A stretch of 64,000 nucleotides of DNA from Ilumatobacteraceae bacterium. Its GTDB lineage: Bacteria; Actinomycetota; Acidimicrobiia; Acidimicrobiales; Ilumatobacteraceae. Location of the stretch: positions 22,881 through 86,880 of the forward strand of contig JANYKU010000046.1 in NCBI GenBank assembly GCA_025358075.1. Reading direction: 5' to 3'. Made by a program: the position numbers and the translations under genes. Each line of letters begins with the position of its first letter. The stretch's first letter is position 1. Below the pieces are notes generated by a model. The model had not been told where the DNA came from and searched no databases. It worked only from the letters and a program-made list of their open reading frames with translations. Shown here piece after piece: positions 1 through 9,751 of this stretch.

Positions 1-945
<945 letters not shown>

Positions 946-950
946 CGATC

Positions 951-1832
951 GTGACCGCGCCCACCGATCAGCGGATCGATCCGTATCTCGGCACCGTCGT
1001 GCACGTGGTCGGCACCCGCCAGGCCCGTCCGAACCTTCCGTCGACCGGATGTCCGTTCTGCGTCGGTGGTCTCGAGGCACCCGAGCCCTACGAAGTGCGC
1101 TGGTTCCGCAATCGCTGGCCGGCGATGGAGGGCGACCGTTGCGAAGTCGTGCTGTACACGTCACACCACGACGCCACGCTGCCGTCGCTGGGGGTGCCCG
1201 GCGTACGTAAGGTGATCGACCTGTGGGCCGAGCGTACGTTGGCGCTCGGTGCACGCGACGACGTCGACTTCGTGCTGGTCTTCGAGAACCGTGGCGCCGA
1301 GGTCGGCGCAACGATCTCTCATCCGCACGGACAGATCTACGCCTACGACCACGTTCCACAACGCCCGGCATCGCTGTTGAGCGCCGGCTGGAAACCCGAG
1401 GCCGACTGTGGCGATCGATTCGTAGCGGGAACCGAGGGGTGGAGCGCGTGCGTGCCGGTCGCCTCGACGTTTCCCATTGCGATCACGATCGCCCCGACGG
1501 AGTGTGTGCCGGATCTTCCCTCCGTCGACAGCGCAGGTCGCGATGCGCTGGCAGCGCTGTTGGTCGACGTGTACGCCCGACTCGATCGGCTCTACGACCA
1601 ACCGCTGCCGTACATGATGTGGCTCAACCAGCAACCGACCGATGGTCAGGATTGGCCACAGGCATGGTTCAACATCGAGATCGTCTCACCATGGCGAAGT
1701 GCCGGAGTCGCTCGGTTCATAGCCGCCGCCGAGGTGGGCGGCGGCGAGTACTTCAATCCAGTGATTCCAGAGGGTCTGGCTCGGCAGCTTCTGGCTCTGG
1801 CTCTGACTCCGGCTCCAGTGCCTCTGGAGTGA
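951..1832 (+). CDS. galT: Galactose-1-phosphate uridylyltransferase
   Basis: HIT-superfamily nucleotidyltransferase of the Leloir pathway that exchanges UMP between UDP-glucose and galactose 1-phosphate in the cytoplasm. Seen: a zinc-type CPFC pair (C34, C37) and the catalytic HPHGQ motif at about residues 124-128, whose second His is the family's nucleophile. At 293 residues it is shorter than the usual 340 or so, as in many actinobacterial GalTs. The GTG start follows the ABC ATPase stop by 5 bases, which suggests one operon for sugar uptake and use. The last 80 bases overlap lgt on the opposite strand. Confidence 0.88.
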   Translation: MTAPTDQRIDPYLGTVVHVVGTRQARPNLPSTGCPFCVGGLEAPEPYEVRWFRNRWPAMEGDRCEVVLYTSHHDATLPSLGVPGVRKVIDLWAERTLALGARDDVDFVLVFENRGAEVGATISHPHGQIYAYDHVPQRPASLLSAGWKPEADCGDRFVAGTEGWSACVPVASTFPIAITIAPTECVPDLPSVDSAGRDALAALLVDVYARLDRLYDQPLPYMMWLNQQPTDGQDWPQAWFNIEIVSPWRSAGVARFIAAAEVGGGEYFNPVIPEGLARQLLALALTPAPVPLE

Positions 1833-2646
1833 CCGAGCCTCGGTGCCGGGCCCAGTCGATCACGAGGTACGCAATCGCCGACAGCCCGACCGCCAACGCC
1901 ACCCACTGGTTGAGGCGCAATCCGCCGGTGGTGTGGGCGAAGTCGATTCGCAAGCCCTCGACCCAGAACCGGCCCGTGGCGTAGCCGACGACATAGATCG
2001 CAAAGAGCCGGCCCGGCCGAAGCTTGAATCGTCGATCGATCCGCAGCAAGATCACGCACAACGCCAAGTTCCACAGCGACTCGTACAGGAACGTCGGGTG
2101 GAAGGTGGTGCCGGGTGTATAACCGGGGGGGATCTTGTCGGCGTCGATCCGTAGCGCCCACGGCAAGGTGGTGGGCTTGCCGAACAGTTCCTGGTTCCAC
2201 CAGTTGCCCCAGCGACCGATGGCCTGGGCCAGCGGCAGGGAGGGCGCCGCCAAGCCGACGCCGACCGCCGGAGCGATGCCTCGCCGCTTGAACGCCCACG
2301 CGGCCGCCAACGTTCCGAAGAGGATCCCACCGGGGATGCCGAGGCCGCCTCGCCAGATCTGCGGGATGCGGATGAGGTCGTGCTTGAACAACTCCCAATC
2401 GGTGACGACGTGGTAGAGCCGCGACCCGATCACCCCGGCGATCACCGCCCACACGGCGATCGAGCTGGCATCTTCGCGGATGCCGGCACCACTCATCTCC
2501 AGCCGGCGACCGAGCAACCAGACAGCGGCGATGACCCCGAGGGCGATCATCAGCCCGTAGGCGTGGATCGACAACGGTCCGATCGTCAACGCCCCGCTGG
2601 ACGGGCTCGGGATGCTGGCCAACACGGTGGTGATGTCGGTGGTCAT
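1753..2646 (-). CDS. lgt: Prolipoprotein diacylglyceryl transferase
   Basis: Integral membrane enzyme that transfers diacylglycerol from phosphatidylglycerol to the lipobox cysteine of prolipoproteins. Seen: multiple hydrophobic segments consistent with the seven-helix fold, GSRLYHV at 74-80 and the Lgt signature GRWGNWWNQELFG at 144-156. The C-terminus carries an acidic, proline-rich cytoplasmic tail of alternating Glu/Pro that is absent from short Lgt proteins. That tail is encoded by the 80 bases shared antisense with the end of galT. The ATG overlaps the stop of the hydrolase gene by 4 bases, so the two are translationally coupled. Its products in this window would include the lipoprotein at 51087. 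Confidence 0.95.
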   Translation of the reverse strand: MTTDITTVLASIPSPSSGALTIGPLSIHAYGLMIALGVIAAVWLLGRRLEMSGAGIREDASSIAVWAVIAGVIGSRLYHVVTDWELFKHDLIRIPQIWRGGLGIPGGILFGTLAAAWAFKRRGIAPAVGVGLAAPSLPLAQAIGRWGNWWNQELFGKPTTLPWALRIDADKIPPGYTPGTTFHPTFLYESLWNLALCVILLRIDRRFKLRPGRLFAIYVVGYATGRFWVEGLRIDFAHTTGGLRLNQWVALAVGLSAIAYLVIDWARHRGSVTPEALEPESEPEPEAAEPDPLESLD

Positions 2647-3407
2647 GACGGAGCGACGACGCGGCTGGCGAACTCGGCGGTCGATTCCACGATCAGTTCT
2701 TTGTCGTAGTCCACCGTGGCGACGTGGTAGCTGCGCTCCAACGCGATGCGTTCGACCGGACCGCCGTAGCGATCGGCGAGGTACTCGGCCTGCACCGGCT
2801 CGACCACGTGATCGTGCGGGGAGTTCATCAGCAGCAGCGGCATCCGCATCTCGGCGTACTCGCGGCTGAGCGGTTCGATCCCGTCGAGCAACAACGACAG
2901 CAGCGGCTCGATCGGGGTGCCGTCGTACGCGTTCTGTTTGGCGTCGGGGTCAGCGATGTCGCTGTCGATCCCGGGAAGCACGGGCGTTCCACCATCGGCC
3001 AGCCCGCGCAGCATCTCGATGATCTCGGCGATCTGCGGCTGGGTGACCGGGTTGATGCACACCAGCCCGACGATGTCGGCATGGTCGGCACCGACGCGGA
3101 TTGTCAAGGCGCCTCCCATGCTGAGGCCGACCACGACCACGTTGGCGACGCGCTGCGAGAGACGCTGGTAGGCGGCCTCGGCCTCGCCGGCCCAGTCGGC
3201 CCACCGAGTGGGCAGCATGTCGTCGATCGTCGTCCCATGACCCGGCAGCAACGGCATCTCGATGTGGAAGCCCTTGGCGGCAAGCGCCGTGGCGATACCG
3301 CGCATCGACGACGGATTGCCGGTGAAGCCGTGCAGCACGACGGCACCGTGGTCGGTATCGCCGACATGCGACCACGGCTCGGCACCGGGAAGGATCGGAG
3401 AGGTCAT
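2643..3407 (-). CDS. Alpha/beta hydrolase, carboxylesterase/monoacylglycerol-lipase type
   Basis: Cytoplasmic serine hydrolase of 254 residues. Seen: the oxyanion-hole strand VVLHGFTG near residue 23, the nucleophile elbow GLSMGG with Ser96, a late acid segment MNSPHDHVV and a His in SYHVATVD, which complete a catalytic triad. The pattern resembles Est30-type carboxylesterases and monoglyceride lipases; the exact ester substrate cannot be told. It lies between ferredoxin and lgt on the same strand and its stop overlaps the lgt start (ATGA). A possible promoter lies at 3415-3442. Confidence 0.85.
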   Translation of the reverse strand: MTSPILPGAEPWSHVGDTDHGAVVLHGFTGNPSSMRGIATALAAKGFHIEMPLLPGHGTTIDDMLPTRWADWAGEAEAAYQRLSQRVANVVVVGLSMGGALTIRVGADHADIVGLVCINPVTQPQIAEIIEMLRGLADGGTPVLPGIDSDIADPDAKQNAYDGTPIEPLLSLLLDGIEPLSREYAEMRMPLLLMNSPHDHVVEPVQAEYLADRYGGPVERIALERSYHVATVDYDKELIVESTAEFASRVVAPS

Positions 3408-3414
3408 GCCGGTG

Positions 3415-3442
3415 ATTATGCCAGCACAGGTTCGGCGTCAGA
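3415..3442 (-). promoter_or_regulatory. Possible promoter for the hydrolase-lgt pair
   Basis: On the minus strand TCTGAC (3442-3437) is followed after 16 bases by CATAAT (3420-3415), 7 bases before the ATG of the hydrolase. This resembles a sigma-70-type promoter giving a near-leaderless transcript. It overlaps the end of the ferredoxin gene. The match is modest and could be chance. Confidence 0.3.
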
Positions 3443-3749
3443 CGTACGGATCATCAGAGCCGAGTGGTTCGTCCCACCAGTCGCTCGGCACTTCGCTGGT
3501 TGCCCATTCCGGGAACGGATAGATGCAGTTCACCGGGCACGCCGGCAGGCACTTGTCGCATCCGCTGCACAGTTCGGGGAGGATGATGACGTCGGCACCG
3601 TGGTTGAAGATCGCCCCGAACTGCGGTGGGCAAGCACGCAGGCAGGCATCGCAGTTGATGCATTCGAGCATCTCGATGCGCAGCGGCACCTGCTGCCACT
3701 TGGGGTTCCGAGCGCGCGTGGCGATGCGTTGCGAACGGGCCGCCGACAT
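3438..3749 (-). CDS. 2[4Fe-4S] ferredoxin
   Basis: Small soluble electron carrier of 103 residues. Two Cys motifs, CINCDACLRACP and CSGCDKCLPACP, each have the C-x2-C-x2-C-x3-CP spacing that ligates a [4Fe-4S] cluster. The N-terminus is basic and the C-terminus acidic and tryptophan-rich. It lies 15 bases after the HD-GYP gene and 30 bases before the hydrolase, all on the minus strand. The redox partner is not obvious from the neighbours. Confidence 0.88.
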   Translation of the reverse strand: MSAARSQRIATRARNPKWQQVPLRIEMLECINCDACLRACPPQFGAIFNHGADVIILPELCSGCDKCLPACPVNCIYPFPEWATSEVPSDWWDEPLGSDDPYV

Positions 3750-3764
3750 GGCGTGAGTGTACGA

Positions 3765-5579
3765 CTAACCCTCGATCGCCTGGCTGCTCGACAGTGCCCT
3801 TGCCTGACGAGCGGCAATCACCGCGACGAGGGCGTCGACCACGCGCGGTTCGAACTGCGTACCTCTGCCGGCGACGACGTGATCGACCGCGTCAGTCGAC
3901 GACCAGGCCTGCTTGTAGCGATGGGCCGTGACCAACGCGTCGTAGACGTCGGCGACGGCGACGAGGCGCCCGCAGAGTGGAATCGCGTCGCCCTTCAACC
4001 CGACCGGGTAACCGTTTCCATCCCACCGCTCGTGATGCGAGATGGCGACTTCGGCGGCCAGTTGGATCAGTGTGGATTTGCTGCCGGAGAAGACCGTGGC
4101 CCCGATGGTCGTGTGCGTCTTCATGACCTCGAACTCTGCATCGGTCAACGGGCCTGGCTTCTGGAGGATGTCGTCGGGTACGCCCACCTTGCCGACATCG
4201 TGCAGCCTGCCTGCCAGCCGGAGCACCTCGGCCCATTCGCGATCTTCGCCGAGCTCGATCGCCAGTTCGGCAGCGAGCTCGCCGACTCGCGAGGAGTGCT
4301 CGCCAGAATCCGGGTCGCGATACTCGGCAATCACCGCCAGGCGCTCGAAGGCCTCGTAGTGATGCTCTTCGAGATCTTGTGTTCGCGCCGTGACCAGATC
4401 TTCCAGTTCTGTGGTGCGCACTCGCAACAGCTCCGCCTGATCGCGGGCTGCAAGGGTGTCGTGCGAGATCTGCAGCGTCTTGATTCGCAGGTCGGTGTCG
4501 CGATTGAAGATCTGCTCGTGGATCCGGGTCGAGGCCTCGCGATGGAACAACGCCTCCTCGAACCGGCCGAGCCCCTTGAAGGTCTCGGCGAGCAAGCCAT
4601 GGGCGACGAGCTCCATGTCGGCGAACTCATTCAGTTCGGCAACGTTGATCGAGTTCTCGAGGGTCGCGATCGCTTGGGTCGTGTCGCCGTTGGCGATGCA
4701 CACCCGCCCGCGCGCCAGCTGCACAGAGACGAGCGCCATCGGCGACGACCGGGTGAATTGCGGGCCCATTCGGATGAGCGATTCGTCGGCTTCGTCGAGG
4801 CAGGCATTGGCCCTCGGCAACATCTGCAACGAGGCGTAGGCCTCGGCGAGGTTGGCCAGGATCTCGGCGACGTACTCGGGAAGATGCTCGCGGGCGATCT
4901 CCAGGGCGGCCTCGCCCAGGCTGACGGCGAGCAGGTTCTCGTTGCGCTCCGAGCGGACCTTGGCCATGTTGGCCAGCGTGATTGCGTCGAAGCCACGCCG
5001 CGGGCTCTTTCGATTGGCCTCGAGCGCAGCTTCGTAGGTGACGATCGCACGGTCGGTGTCGCGCAGGCTGTGGTGAACGGTGGCCACCGTGTTGAGCAGG
5101 TTGCCGAGATGATCGAGATCCCCGATCGAACGGCAGATCTCCACCGCCTGCAGCAAGCTCTCGAGGGCCTGCGAGAAGTTGCCCGCTTGATGATGGACGA
5201 TGCCGACCAGGTTCAGCGCCCAGACCTCGACCAAGGGAGCCGCGCAACGTCTGGCCAGGTCTCGAGCCTCGAGGGCGAGACCGAACGCCTCGTCGAGCTC
5301 GCCGAGCTGATACGTCACACTGGCCAGGCGATACAGGGCCTCCGCCTCGCCCTGCTGATCGGAGTTGGAGCGAGCGAGCACACGTGCCTGCTGCACCAGC
5401 GACCGCGAATGGGCCAGGTCTTCGCTCTCGGTGGCGCGCGCCTCATCGAGGAGGTCTCGGACGGATTTTCCTGCTCCGGCCCCTTCCCTCAGAGATGTTG
5501 CGGACATCGCCAACTTGTCGACCAACCCTCCCGTCCTCGCCGGAACAACCGATGAGGTTTCGACGCCACTCGACGTCAT
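3765..5579 (-). CDS. TPR-repeat protein with C-terminal HD-GYP phosphodiesterase domain
   Basis: Probable cyclic-di-GMP phosphodiesterase with a large N-terminal helical repeat sensor. From the chosen ATG (604 residues) the order is: about 300 residues of TPR-like helical pairs rich in A/L/E, a likely coiled coil around 340-390, and an HD-GYP domain around 410-590. The domain has the HD metal pair in LHDVGKVGVPD near 460 and the HHERWDGNGYP signature near 515. No transmembrane segment or receiver domain is present, so input probably comes through protein binding by the TPRs. An upstream GTG at 5669 would add 30 residues, and an ATG at 5513 would shorten the protein by 22; I prefer 5579. It is first in a minus-strand run with ferredoxin, hydrolase and lgt. 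Confidence 0.85.
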   Translation of the reverse strand: MTSSGVETSSVVPARTGGLVDKLAMSATSLREGAGAGKSVRDLLDEARATESEDLAHSRSLVQQARVLARSNSDQQGEAEALYRLASVTYQLGELDEAFGLALEARDLARRCAAPLVEVWALNLVGIVHHQAGNFSQALESLLQAVEICRSIGDLDHLGNLLNTVATVHHSLRDTDRAIVTYEAALEANRKSPRRGFDAITLANMAKVRSERNENLLAVSLGEAALEIAREHLPEYVAEILANLAEAYASLQMLPRANACLDEADESLIRMGPQFTRSSPMALVSVQLARGRVCIANGDTTQAIATLENSINVAELNEFADMELVAHGLLAETFKGLGRFEEALFHREASTRIHEQIFNRDTDLRIKTLQISHDTLAARDQAELLRVRTTELEDLVTARTQDLEEHHYEAFERLAVIAEYRDPDSGEHSSRVGELAAELAIELGEDREWAEVLRLAGRLHDVGKVGVPDDILQKPGPLTDAEFEVMKTHTTIGATVFSGSKSTLIQLAAEVAISHHERWDGNGYPVGLKGDAIPLCGRLVAVADVYDALVTAHRYKQAWSSTDAVDHVVAGRGTQFEPRVVDALVAVIAARQARALSSSQAIEG

Positions 5580-5678
5580 TCGTGCTATCGGCAGAATGTG
5601 ACCAAAGCTTGACTGTTGCTCACAGTGGGCCGTGACCACCCGTAGTGTAGGTATGGGGGTCCCGGTCACCGCCGTATC

Positions 5679-6596
5679 GTGGTGCGCAATGCGGGGCGAA
5701 CGACGTTGACCAGCACTCGGCGGCGAGTCGACAGCTCGGCAGTGTCGGCGTTCCTTCCGGTGATCGCCGTCATTCCGCTGTGGCTGCTGGCGCTCGCTGT
5801 CGTCTGGCTACCACTACGCGTGGTCTGGCACGTCTCCTTCGTAACGCTGGCACTCGGGTACCTGGCCGCCGTGCTGCTGCTGTTTCTCCGCCCGGTGCAA
5901 GTTGCGATCCTCGCCCCCCTCTTGGGGGCCCGCCGGCCCACCCGGCAGGAGCGGGCAACGCTCGACATCGCCTGGAGATCGGTGCTGCAGGCCAATCGCC
6001 TCCCGGCCCGGCGGTTCGTGATCGCCGTGCTGCCGATCGACGAGTTGAACGCCTTCGCCTGCGGGGGCCACCTGGTCGTGGTGACGTCGTACGCCATCGA
6101 CACCTTGCCTCGCGACGAATTGAGCGGCGTGCTCGCCCACGAGCTCAGTCACCACCTCGGATATCACACCGTGGCCCTGACGATCGGCCAATGGCTGAGC
6201 CTGCCGGTCTTCGCCCTCGCCCGAATCGGGTTCTTCCTGCAGAACGTGGCAACGGCGGCGACACGCACCTTCGCCCGACGTTCGTCGTCGCTCACCGTCA
6301 TCGGCCAACTCGCCGCGGCGCTGCTCATGGCGGCCTCGTGGGTCTTCCTCAGTGGGCTGTTGGTCAGCAACGCCATCGCCAACCTCGTCGGGCGCAACGC
6401 CGAGCTCCAGGCTGATCGACGGGCGGTCAGCATGGGCTTCGGCAGACCGCTGGCGAGCGCCCTGCGACGGGTCATCAACGAACGCCGCGGCGACCGCCCG
6501 ACGACGGCGCGCGAGCGCCTCGCGGCCACGCATCCACCGGCACGCACTCGCGTCGCCCAGATCGAAGCCCTCCTGCGGTCGCGACGCGCCAACTAG
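5679..6596 (+). CDS. M48 family membrane metalloprotease (HtpX/STE24-like)
   Basis: Membrane-bound zinc endopeptidase of 305 residues. Seen: two hydrophobic segments at about 22-70, then the zinc motif HELSH at 154-158, two further hydrophobic stretches near 170-190 and 210-235, and the downstream acidic ligand region NAELQADRRA. This is the HtpX-like arrangement and fits protein quality control or maturation at the membrane. GTG start, divergent from the HD-GYP gene. It is followed 9 bases later by an ABC exporter pair. Confidence 0.86.
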   Translation: MVRNAGRTTLTSTRRRVDSSAVSAFLPVIAVIPLWLLALAVVWLPLRVVWHVSFVTLALGYLAAVLLLFLRPVQVAILAPLLGARRPTRQERATLDIAWRSVLQANRLPARRFVIAVLPIDELNAFACGGHLVVVTSYAIDTLPRDELSGVLAHELSHHLGYHTVALTIGQWLSLPVFALARIGFFLQNVATAATRTFARRSSSLTVIGQLAAALLMAASWVFLSGLLVSNAIANLVGRNAELQADRRAVSMGFGRPLASALRRVINERRGDRPTTARERLAATHPPARTRVAQIEALLRSRRAN

Positions 6597-6605
6597 CTTC
6601 CACAT

Positions 6606-7556
6606 GTGAACCCGGCGCTGGAGACGCGAGACCTCACCCGTCGCTTCGGCGACACGGTGGCGGTCGATGCGATCAACCTGCGAGTCGCGACTGGCGAGAT
6701 CTATGGGTTCCTAGGCCCCCACGGAGCCGGCAAGAGCCCCATGGTGCGCATGCTCACGACCCTGCTTCTGCCGTCGTCCGGGTCGGCCACAGTCGCCGGG
6801 TTCGACGTTCGCAAACACGCCGACATGATCCGCCTGCGCATCGGCGTCGCGCTCCAAGACGCAGCGCTCGATCCGAAGCAGACCGGTCGCGAGTTGCTCG
6901 ACCTTCAGTGCCGCCTCTATGGGCTGCGACCCAGAGAACGCCGCGACCGGCTCGCTGAGCTGCTCGTGCTCGTCGACATCGGCGATGCCATCGACCGCCG
7001 GATCGGTACGTACTCCGGTGGGATGAAACGGCGCCTCGACCTGGCCGCCGCGCTCGTACACGAGCCCGAGGTCTTGTTCCTCGACGAGCCGACGACCGGT
7101 CTCGACCCATCGAGCCGCGCAACGGTGTGGGAGGAGGTTCGCCGGCTCAACGAGCAGCGCGGCACGACGATCTTCCTCACCACGCAATATCTGGAGGAAG
7201 CCGATTCGCTCGCCGGTCGCGTGGCGATCATCAACAAGGGGCGCATCGTTGCCGAGGGCACGCCTGCGGATCTCAAGCAGTCCGTCGGATCCGACGTGAT
7301 CGTCGCCAAGGGTCAACCCGGTGACGCCGAACGGATCATCAAGGCACTTGCCACGATCGAGGATCTCGGCTCGGTGGAGTCGGCGGGCGACGAGGTCGTG
7401 ATCTCCGTCGTCAACGGCGCCAAGGCGATCAGCCCTGTCGCCGTTGCGTTGTCGGAGCAGGGAATCGTCGTGGAAGGGCTGACGCTGCGCACGCCGACGC
7501 TCGACGACGTGTTCCTGCGGCTCACCGGCGAACGGATGAACGAAGAGTCGCCATGA
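6606..7556 (+). CDS. ABC-2 exporter ATP-binding protein (DrrA-like) with altered P-loop
   Basis: ATPase subunit of a heteromeric exporter of the daunorubicin-resistance type, 316 residues. Signature YSGGMKRRLDLA, Walker B FLDEPTTGLDP, and a DrrA-like C-terminal tail are normal. The Walker A reads GPHGAGKSP where the family has GPNGAGKST: both the Asn and the Thr after GKS are replaced (codons CAC and CCC). The Lys and Ser are kept. The downstream permease overlaps by ATGA (7553-7556), so the pair is translationally coupled. GTG start at 6606. Confidence 0.9.
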   Translation: MNPALETRDLTRRFGDTVAVDAINLRVATGEIYGFLGPHGAGKSPMVRMLTTLLLPSSGSATVAGFDVRKHADMIRLRIGVALQDAALDPKQTGRELLDLQCRLYGLRPRERRDRLAELLVLVDIGDAIDRRIGTYSGGMKRRLDLAAALVHEPEVLFLDEPTTGLDPSSRATVWEEVRRLNEQRGTTIFLTTQYLEEADSLAGRVAIINKGRIVAEGTPADLKQSVGSDVIVAKGQPGDAERIIKALATIEDLGSVESAGDEVVISVVNGAKAISPVAVALSEQGIVVEGLTLRTPTLDDVFLRLTGERMNEESP

Positions 7557-8359
7557 TCGAGCCATCGGCGAGCCCACGCATCACGGCCCGCAGCGCCGGG
7601 TTCGTCGAGGATCTGCGCAGCGTGGCGCTGCGCGCCATCCGCCTCACGTGGCGCGATCCCGAAACCTTTCTTCCGGCGTTGGTCATCCCAGTGTTCTTCT
7701 TCGTCGTCAACGTCGGCGCGCTGCAGAAGTTCGTCGAAGGCAGCTTCCCGGCCGGCTTCGACTACAAGGCGTTCCAACTTCCGGTCGCCGTCGTCTTCTC
7801 GGTCACGGGCGTCAGCCGCGCCAGTTCGCTCGTGCTCGACATCCAAGACGGCTACTTCGACCGGCTACTGCTCACACCCGTGAAGCGAGGCACCTTGCTG
7901 CTCGGCCTGATGACCGCCGACGTCGTGTTGATCATCGCCTTGGCCACACCGGTCGCAATCCTCGGACTGATCGTCGGCATCGATCCTGCGACCGGACCGC
8001 TCGGAGTAGTCGCCTTCGTGTTGATGGCCGGGTTGTGGGGTCTGGCGTTCACCGGGTTTCCCTACTCGATCGCGCTTCGCACCGGCAGCCCGACCGCGGT
8101 CAACAACGCGTTCCTACTGTTCTTCCCGTTCGCGTTCCTGACGACCGCCTATCTGCCGCAGGCCAGCATGACCGGATGGTTGGCGACGGCCACTCGGTTC
8201 AACCCGACGACGTACCTGTTGGAGGGGATGCGCGCCTTGCTGCAGGACGGCTGGAAGTGGCGCCCCATCGGGCGGGCCCTGCTGGCCATCATCGGGGTCG
8301 GCACGGTTTCGTTCAGCTTGGCCTTCGCCTCGCTGCGCGGCAGGCTCGACCGCAACTAG
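7553..8359 (+). CDS. ABC-2 type exporter permease (DrrB-like)
   Basis: Integral membrane partner of the preceding ATPase, 268 residues. It has about six hydrophobic segments, including a first helix with FFFVVNVGAL and a central PFAFLTTAYLPQ stretch typical of ABC-2 permeases just before the last helices. Likely exports a hydrophobic compound or lipid; the substrate cannot be inferred. It starts within the ATPase stop and ends 4 bases into the convergent ybaK gene. Confidence 0.88.
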   Translation: MIEPSASPRITARSAGFVEDLRSVALRAIRLTWRDPETFLPALVIPVFFFVVNVGALQKFVEGSFPAGFDYKAFQLPVAVVFSVTGVSRASSLVLDIQDGYFDRLLLTPVKRGTLLLGLMTADVVLIIALATPVAILGLIVGIDPATGPLGVVAFVLMAGLWGLAFTGFPYSIALRTGSPTAVNNAFLLFFPFAFLTTAYLPQASMTGWLATATRFNPTTYLLEGMRALLQDGWKWRPIGRALLAIIGVGTVSFSLAFASLRGRLDRN

Positions 8360-8841
8360 TCGTCGCTGGCGATCGGCGCAGTCACCGCGCCGAGGACTCT
8401 GATCAGGTCATCGGGGGCGATCTCGATGTCGAGGCCGCGACGGCCTCCGCTGACGAAGATCGAGTCGAACAACACACACGTCTCGTCGATGACGACGGGC
8501 AACGCTCGCTTCTGACCGAACGGGCTGATTCCGCCGACCACGTATCCGGTCAGCCGCTCGGCGGTTTCCGGCGGGCACATCTCGGCACGCTTGCCACGCA
8601 CGGCGGCGGCTAACTCCTTCAACGACAGCTGTCCGCTGACCGGCACGATCGCAACAACGTGGTCGTGGTCGTCGACCGTCGCGAGCAGGGTCTTGAACAC
8701 ACGCTCGGGCTCGACATCCAATGCCGACGCGGCAGCCCGACCGAACCCTCGCTTCGTCGGATCGGCCTCGAACTCGTGAACGCGATACGGCACCGCGGCG
8801 GCATCGAGCACCACGATTGCCGGCGTTCCTCCTCTGGCCAT
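8356..8841 (-). CDS. ybaK: Cys-tRNA(Pro)/Cys-tRNA(Cys) deacylase, YbaK/EbsC family
   Basis: Free-standing aminoacyl-tRNA editing domain of 161 residues that hydrolyses mischarged Cys-tRNA(Pro). Seen: the conserved Lys in RVFKTLLA, the SLKELAAAVRGKRAEM helix and the GGISPFGQK loop, in the order and spacing of the YbaK family. Full length for the family. It converges on the DrrB-like gene with a 4-bp overlap. The LLM oxidoreductase stop lies 12 bases upstream of its ATG, on the same strand. Confidence 0.9.
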   Translation of the reverse strand: MARGGTPAIVVLDAAAVPYRVHEFEADPTKRGFGRAAASALDVEPERVFKTLLATVDDHDHVVAIVPVSGQLSLKELAAAVRGKRAEMCPPETAERLTGYVVGGISPFGQKRALPVVIDETCVLFDSIFVSGGRRGLDIEIAPDDLIRVLGAVTAPIASDD

Positions 8842-8853
8842 CGCGTCGCGTGC

Positions 8854-9723
8854 TCAGCCGGCCGTCGCCCCGTTGAACTCCTCGACGAGCGGGGCGAACG
8901 AGTCCATCGCTGTCAATGCAGCGTCGCGGTCGAGCGGTGGGATGATCACGGTCGCCATGCTGGCGCCGAGGTCGCGAAGTCGGGCGAGGTTGTCGGCGTC
9001 GGGCTTGGCGCCGTAGATGCCGAGGCTCAACGACGACGGATCGCGGCCTGCTGCCTCGCAGGCGTGTTGCAGCTTCAGCCACGACTCGTCGATCGGCCAT
9101 CGACCTTGAATCGGCATCCAGACGTCGCCGTACTCGATGATGTGACGGAAGTGCAGATCGCTGGGCGAGGCACCGATGACGATCGGTGGATGCGGCTTCT
9201 GCATCGGCTTCGGCCACGCCCACGACGGCTCGAAGTCGACGTACTGACCATGGAACTCGGCGACGTCTTGCGACCACAGGGCCTTGCAGGCGAGCACTTT
9301 TTCGCGCACGACGGCTCGCCGGTGACCGAGGTCGACGCCGTGCGATTCCATCTCCTCGTGGTTCCAGCCGTAACCAATTCCGAACAGCAACCGGCCGTTG
9401 GAGATCACGTCGAGCGAGGCGACCTCTTTGGCCAACCACAGCGGATCACGTTGGGCGACCAGGGTGATCCCGGTCGCCAGCCGCAGCGTCGTCGTGACTG
9501 CTGCCGCTGCGGCAAGGGCAACGAACTGATCGTGAGTGCGCCAGTACTCGTCGGGAAGCGGCGGCGCACCGGCGATGCCACCCCAGGGCGTGCGCCGGCT
9601 GATCGGGATGTGCGAGTGCTCCGGGAACCACAGCGAATCGAACCCACGAGCTTCGGCCTGTTGGGCCACCTCGATCGGTTGGATGCCGCGATCGGTGGGA
9701 AACATCAGCACTCCGAGACGCAT
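8854..9723 (-). CDS. LLM-class F420-dependent oxidoreductase
   Basis: Luciferase-like TIM-barrel oxidoreductase of 289 residues, most like actinobacterial F420-dependent members. Seen: N-terminal barrel strand MRLGVLMFPTD, the HDQFVALAAAAAVT helix, RLATGITLVAQRDPLWLAKE and GRLLFGIGYGWNHEE, a typical LLM core. Substrate unknown. ATG at 9723 gives the usual N-terminus; an in-frame GTG at 9729 would add two residues. It lies 28 bases after the lactonase-like gene on the same strand. Confidence 0.87.
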   Translation of the reverse strand: MRLGVLMFPTDRGIQPIEVAQQAEARGFDSLWFPEHSHIPISRRTPWGGIAGAPPLPDEYWRTHDQFVALAAAAAVTTTLRLATGITLVAQRDPLWLAKEVASLDVISNGRLLFGIGYGWNHEEMESHGVDLGHRRAVVREKVLACKALWSQDVAEFHGQYVDFEPSWAWPKPMQKPHPPIVIGASPSDLHFRHIIEYGDVWMPIQGRWPIDESWLKLQHACEAAGRDPSSLSLGIYGAKPDADNLARLRDLGASMATVIIPPLDRDAALTAMDSFAPLVEEFNGATAG

Positions 9724-9751
9724 TGCCACAGGCTACGTGGCGAGCAGAAAT

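Noticed and set aside
2724..5555. 943-residue open frame on the plus strand
   Set aside because: It lies antisense to the hydrolase, ferredoxin and HD-GYP genes, which have clear motifs. Its sequence is low-complexity with no domain; long antisense frames are common at this GC content.
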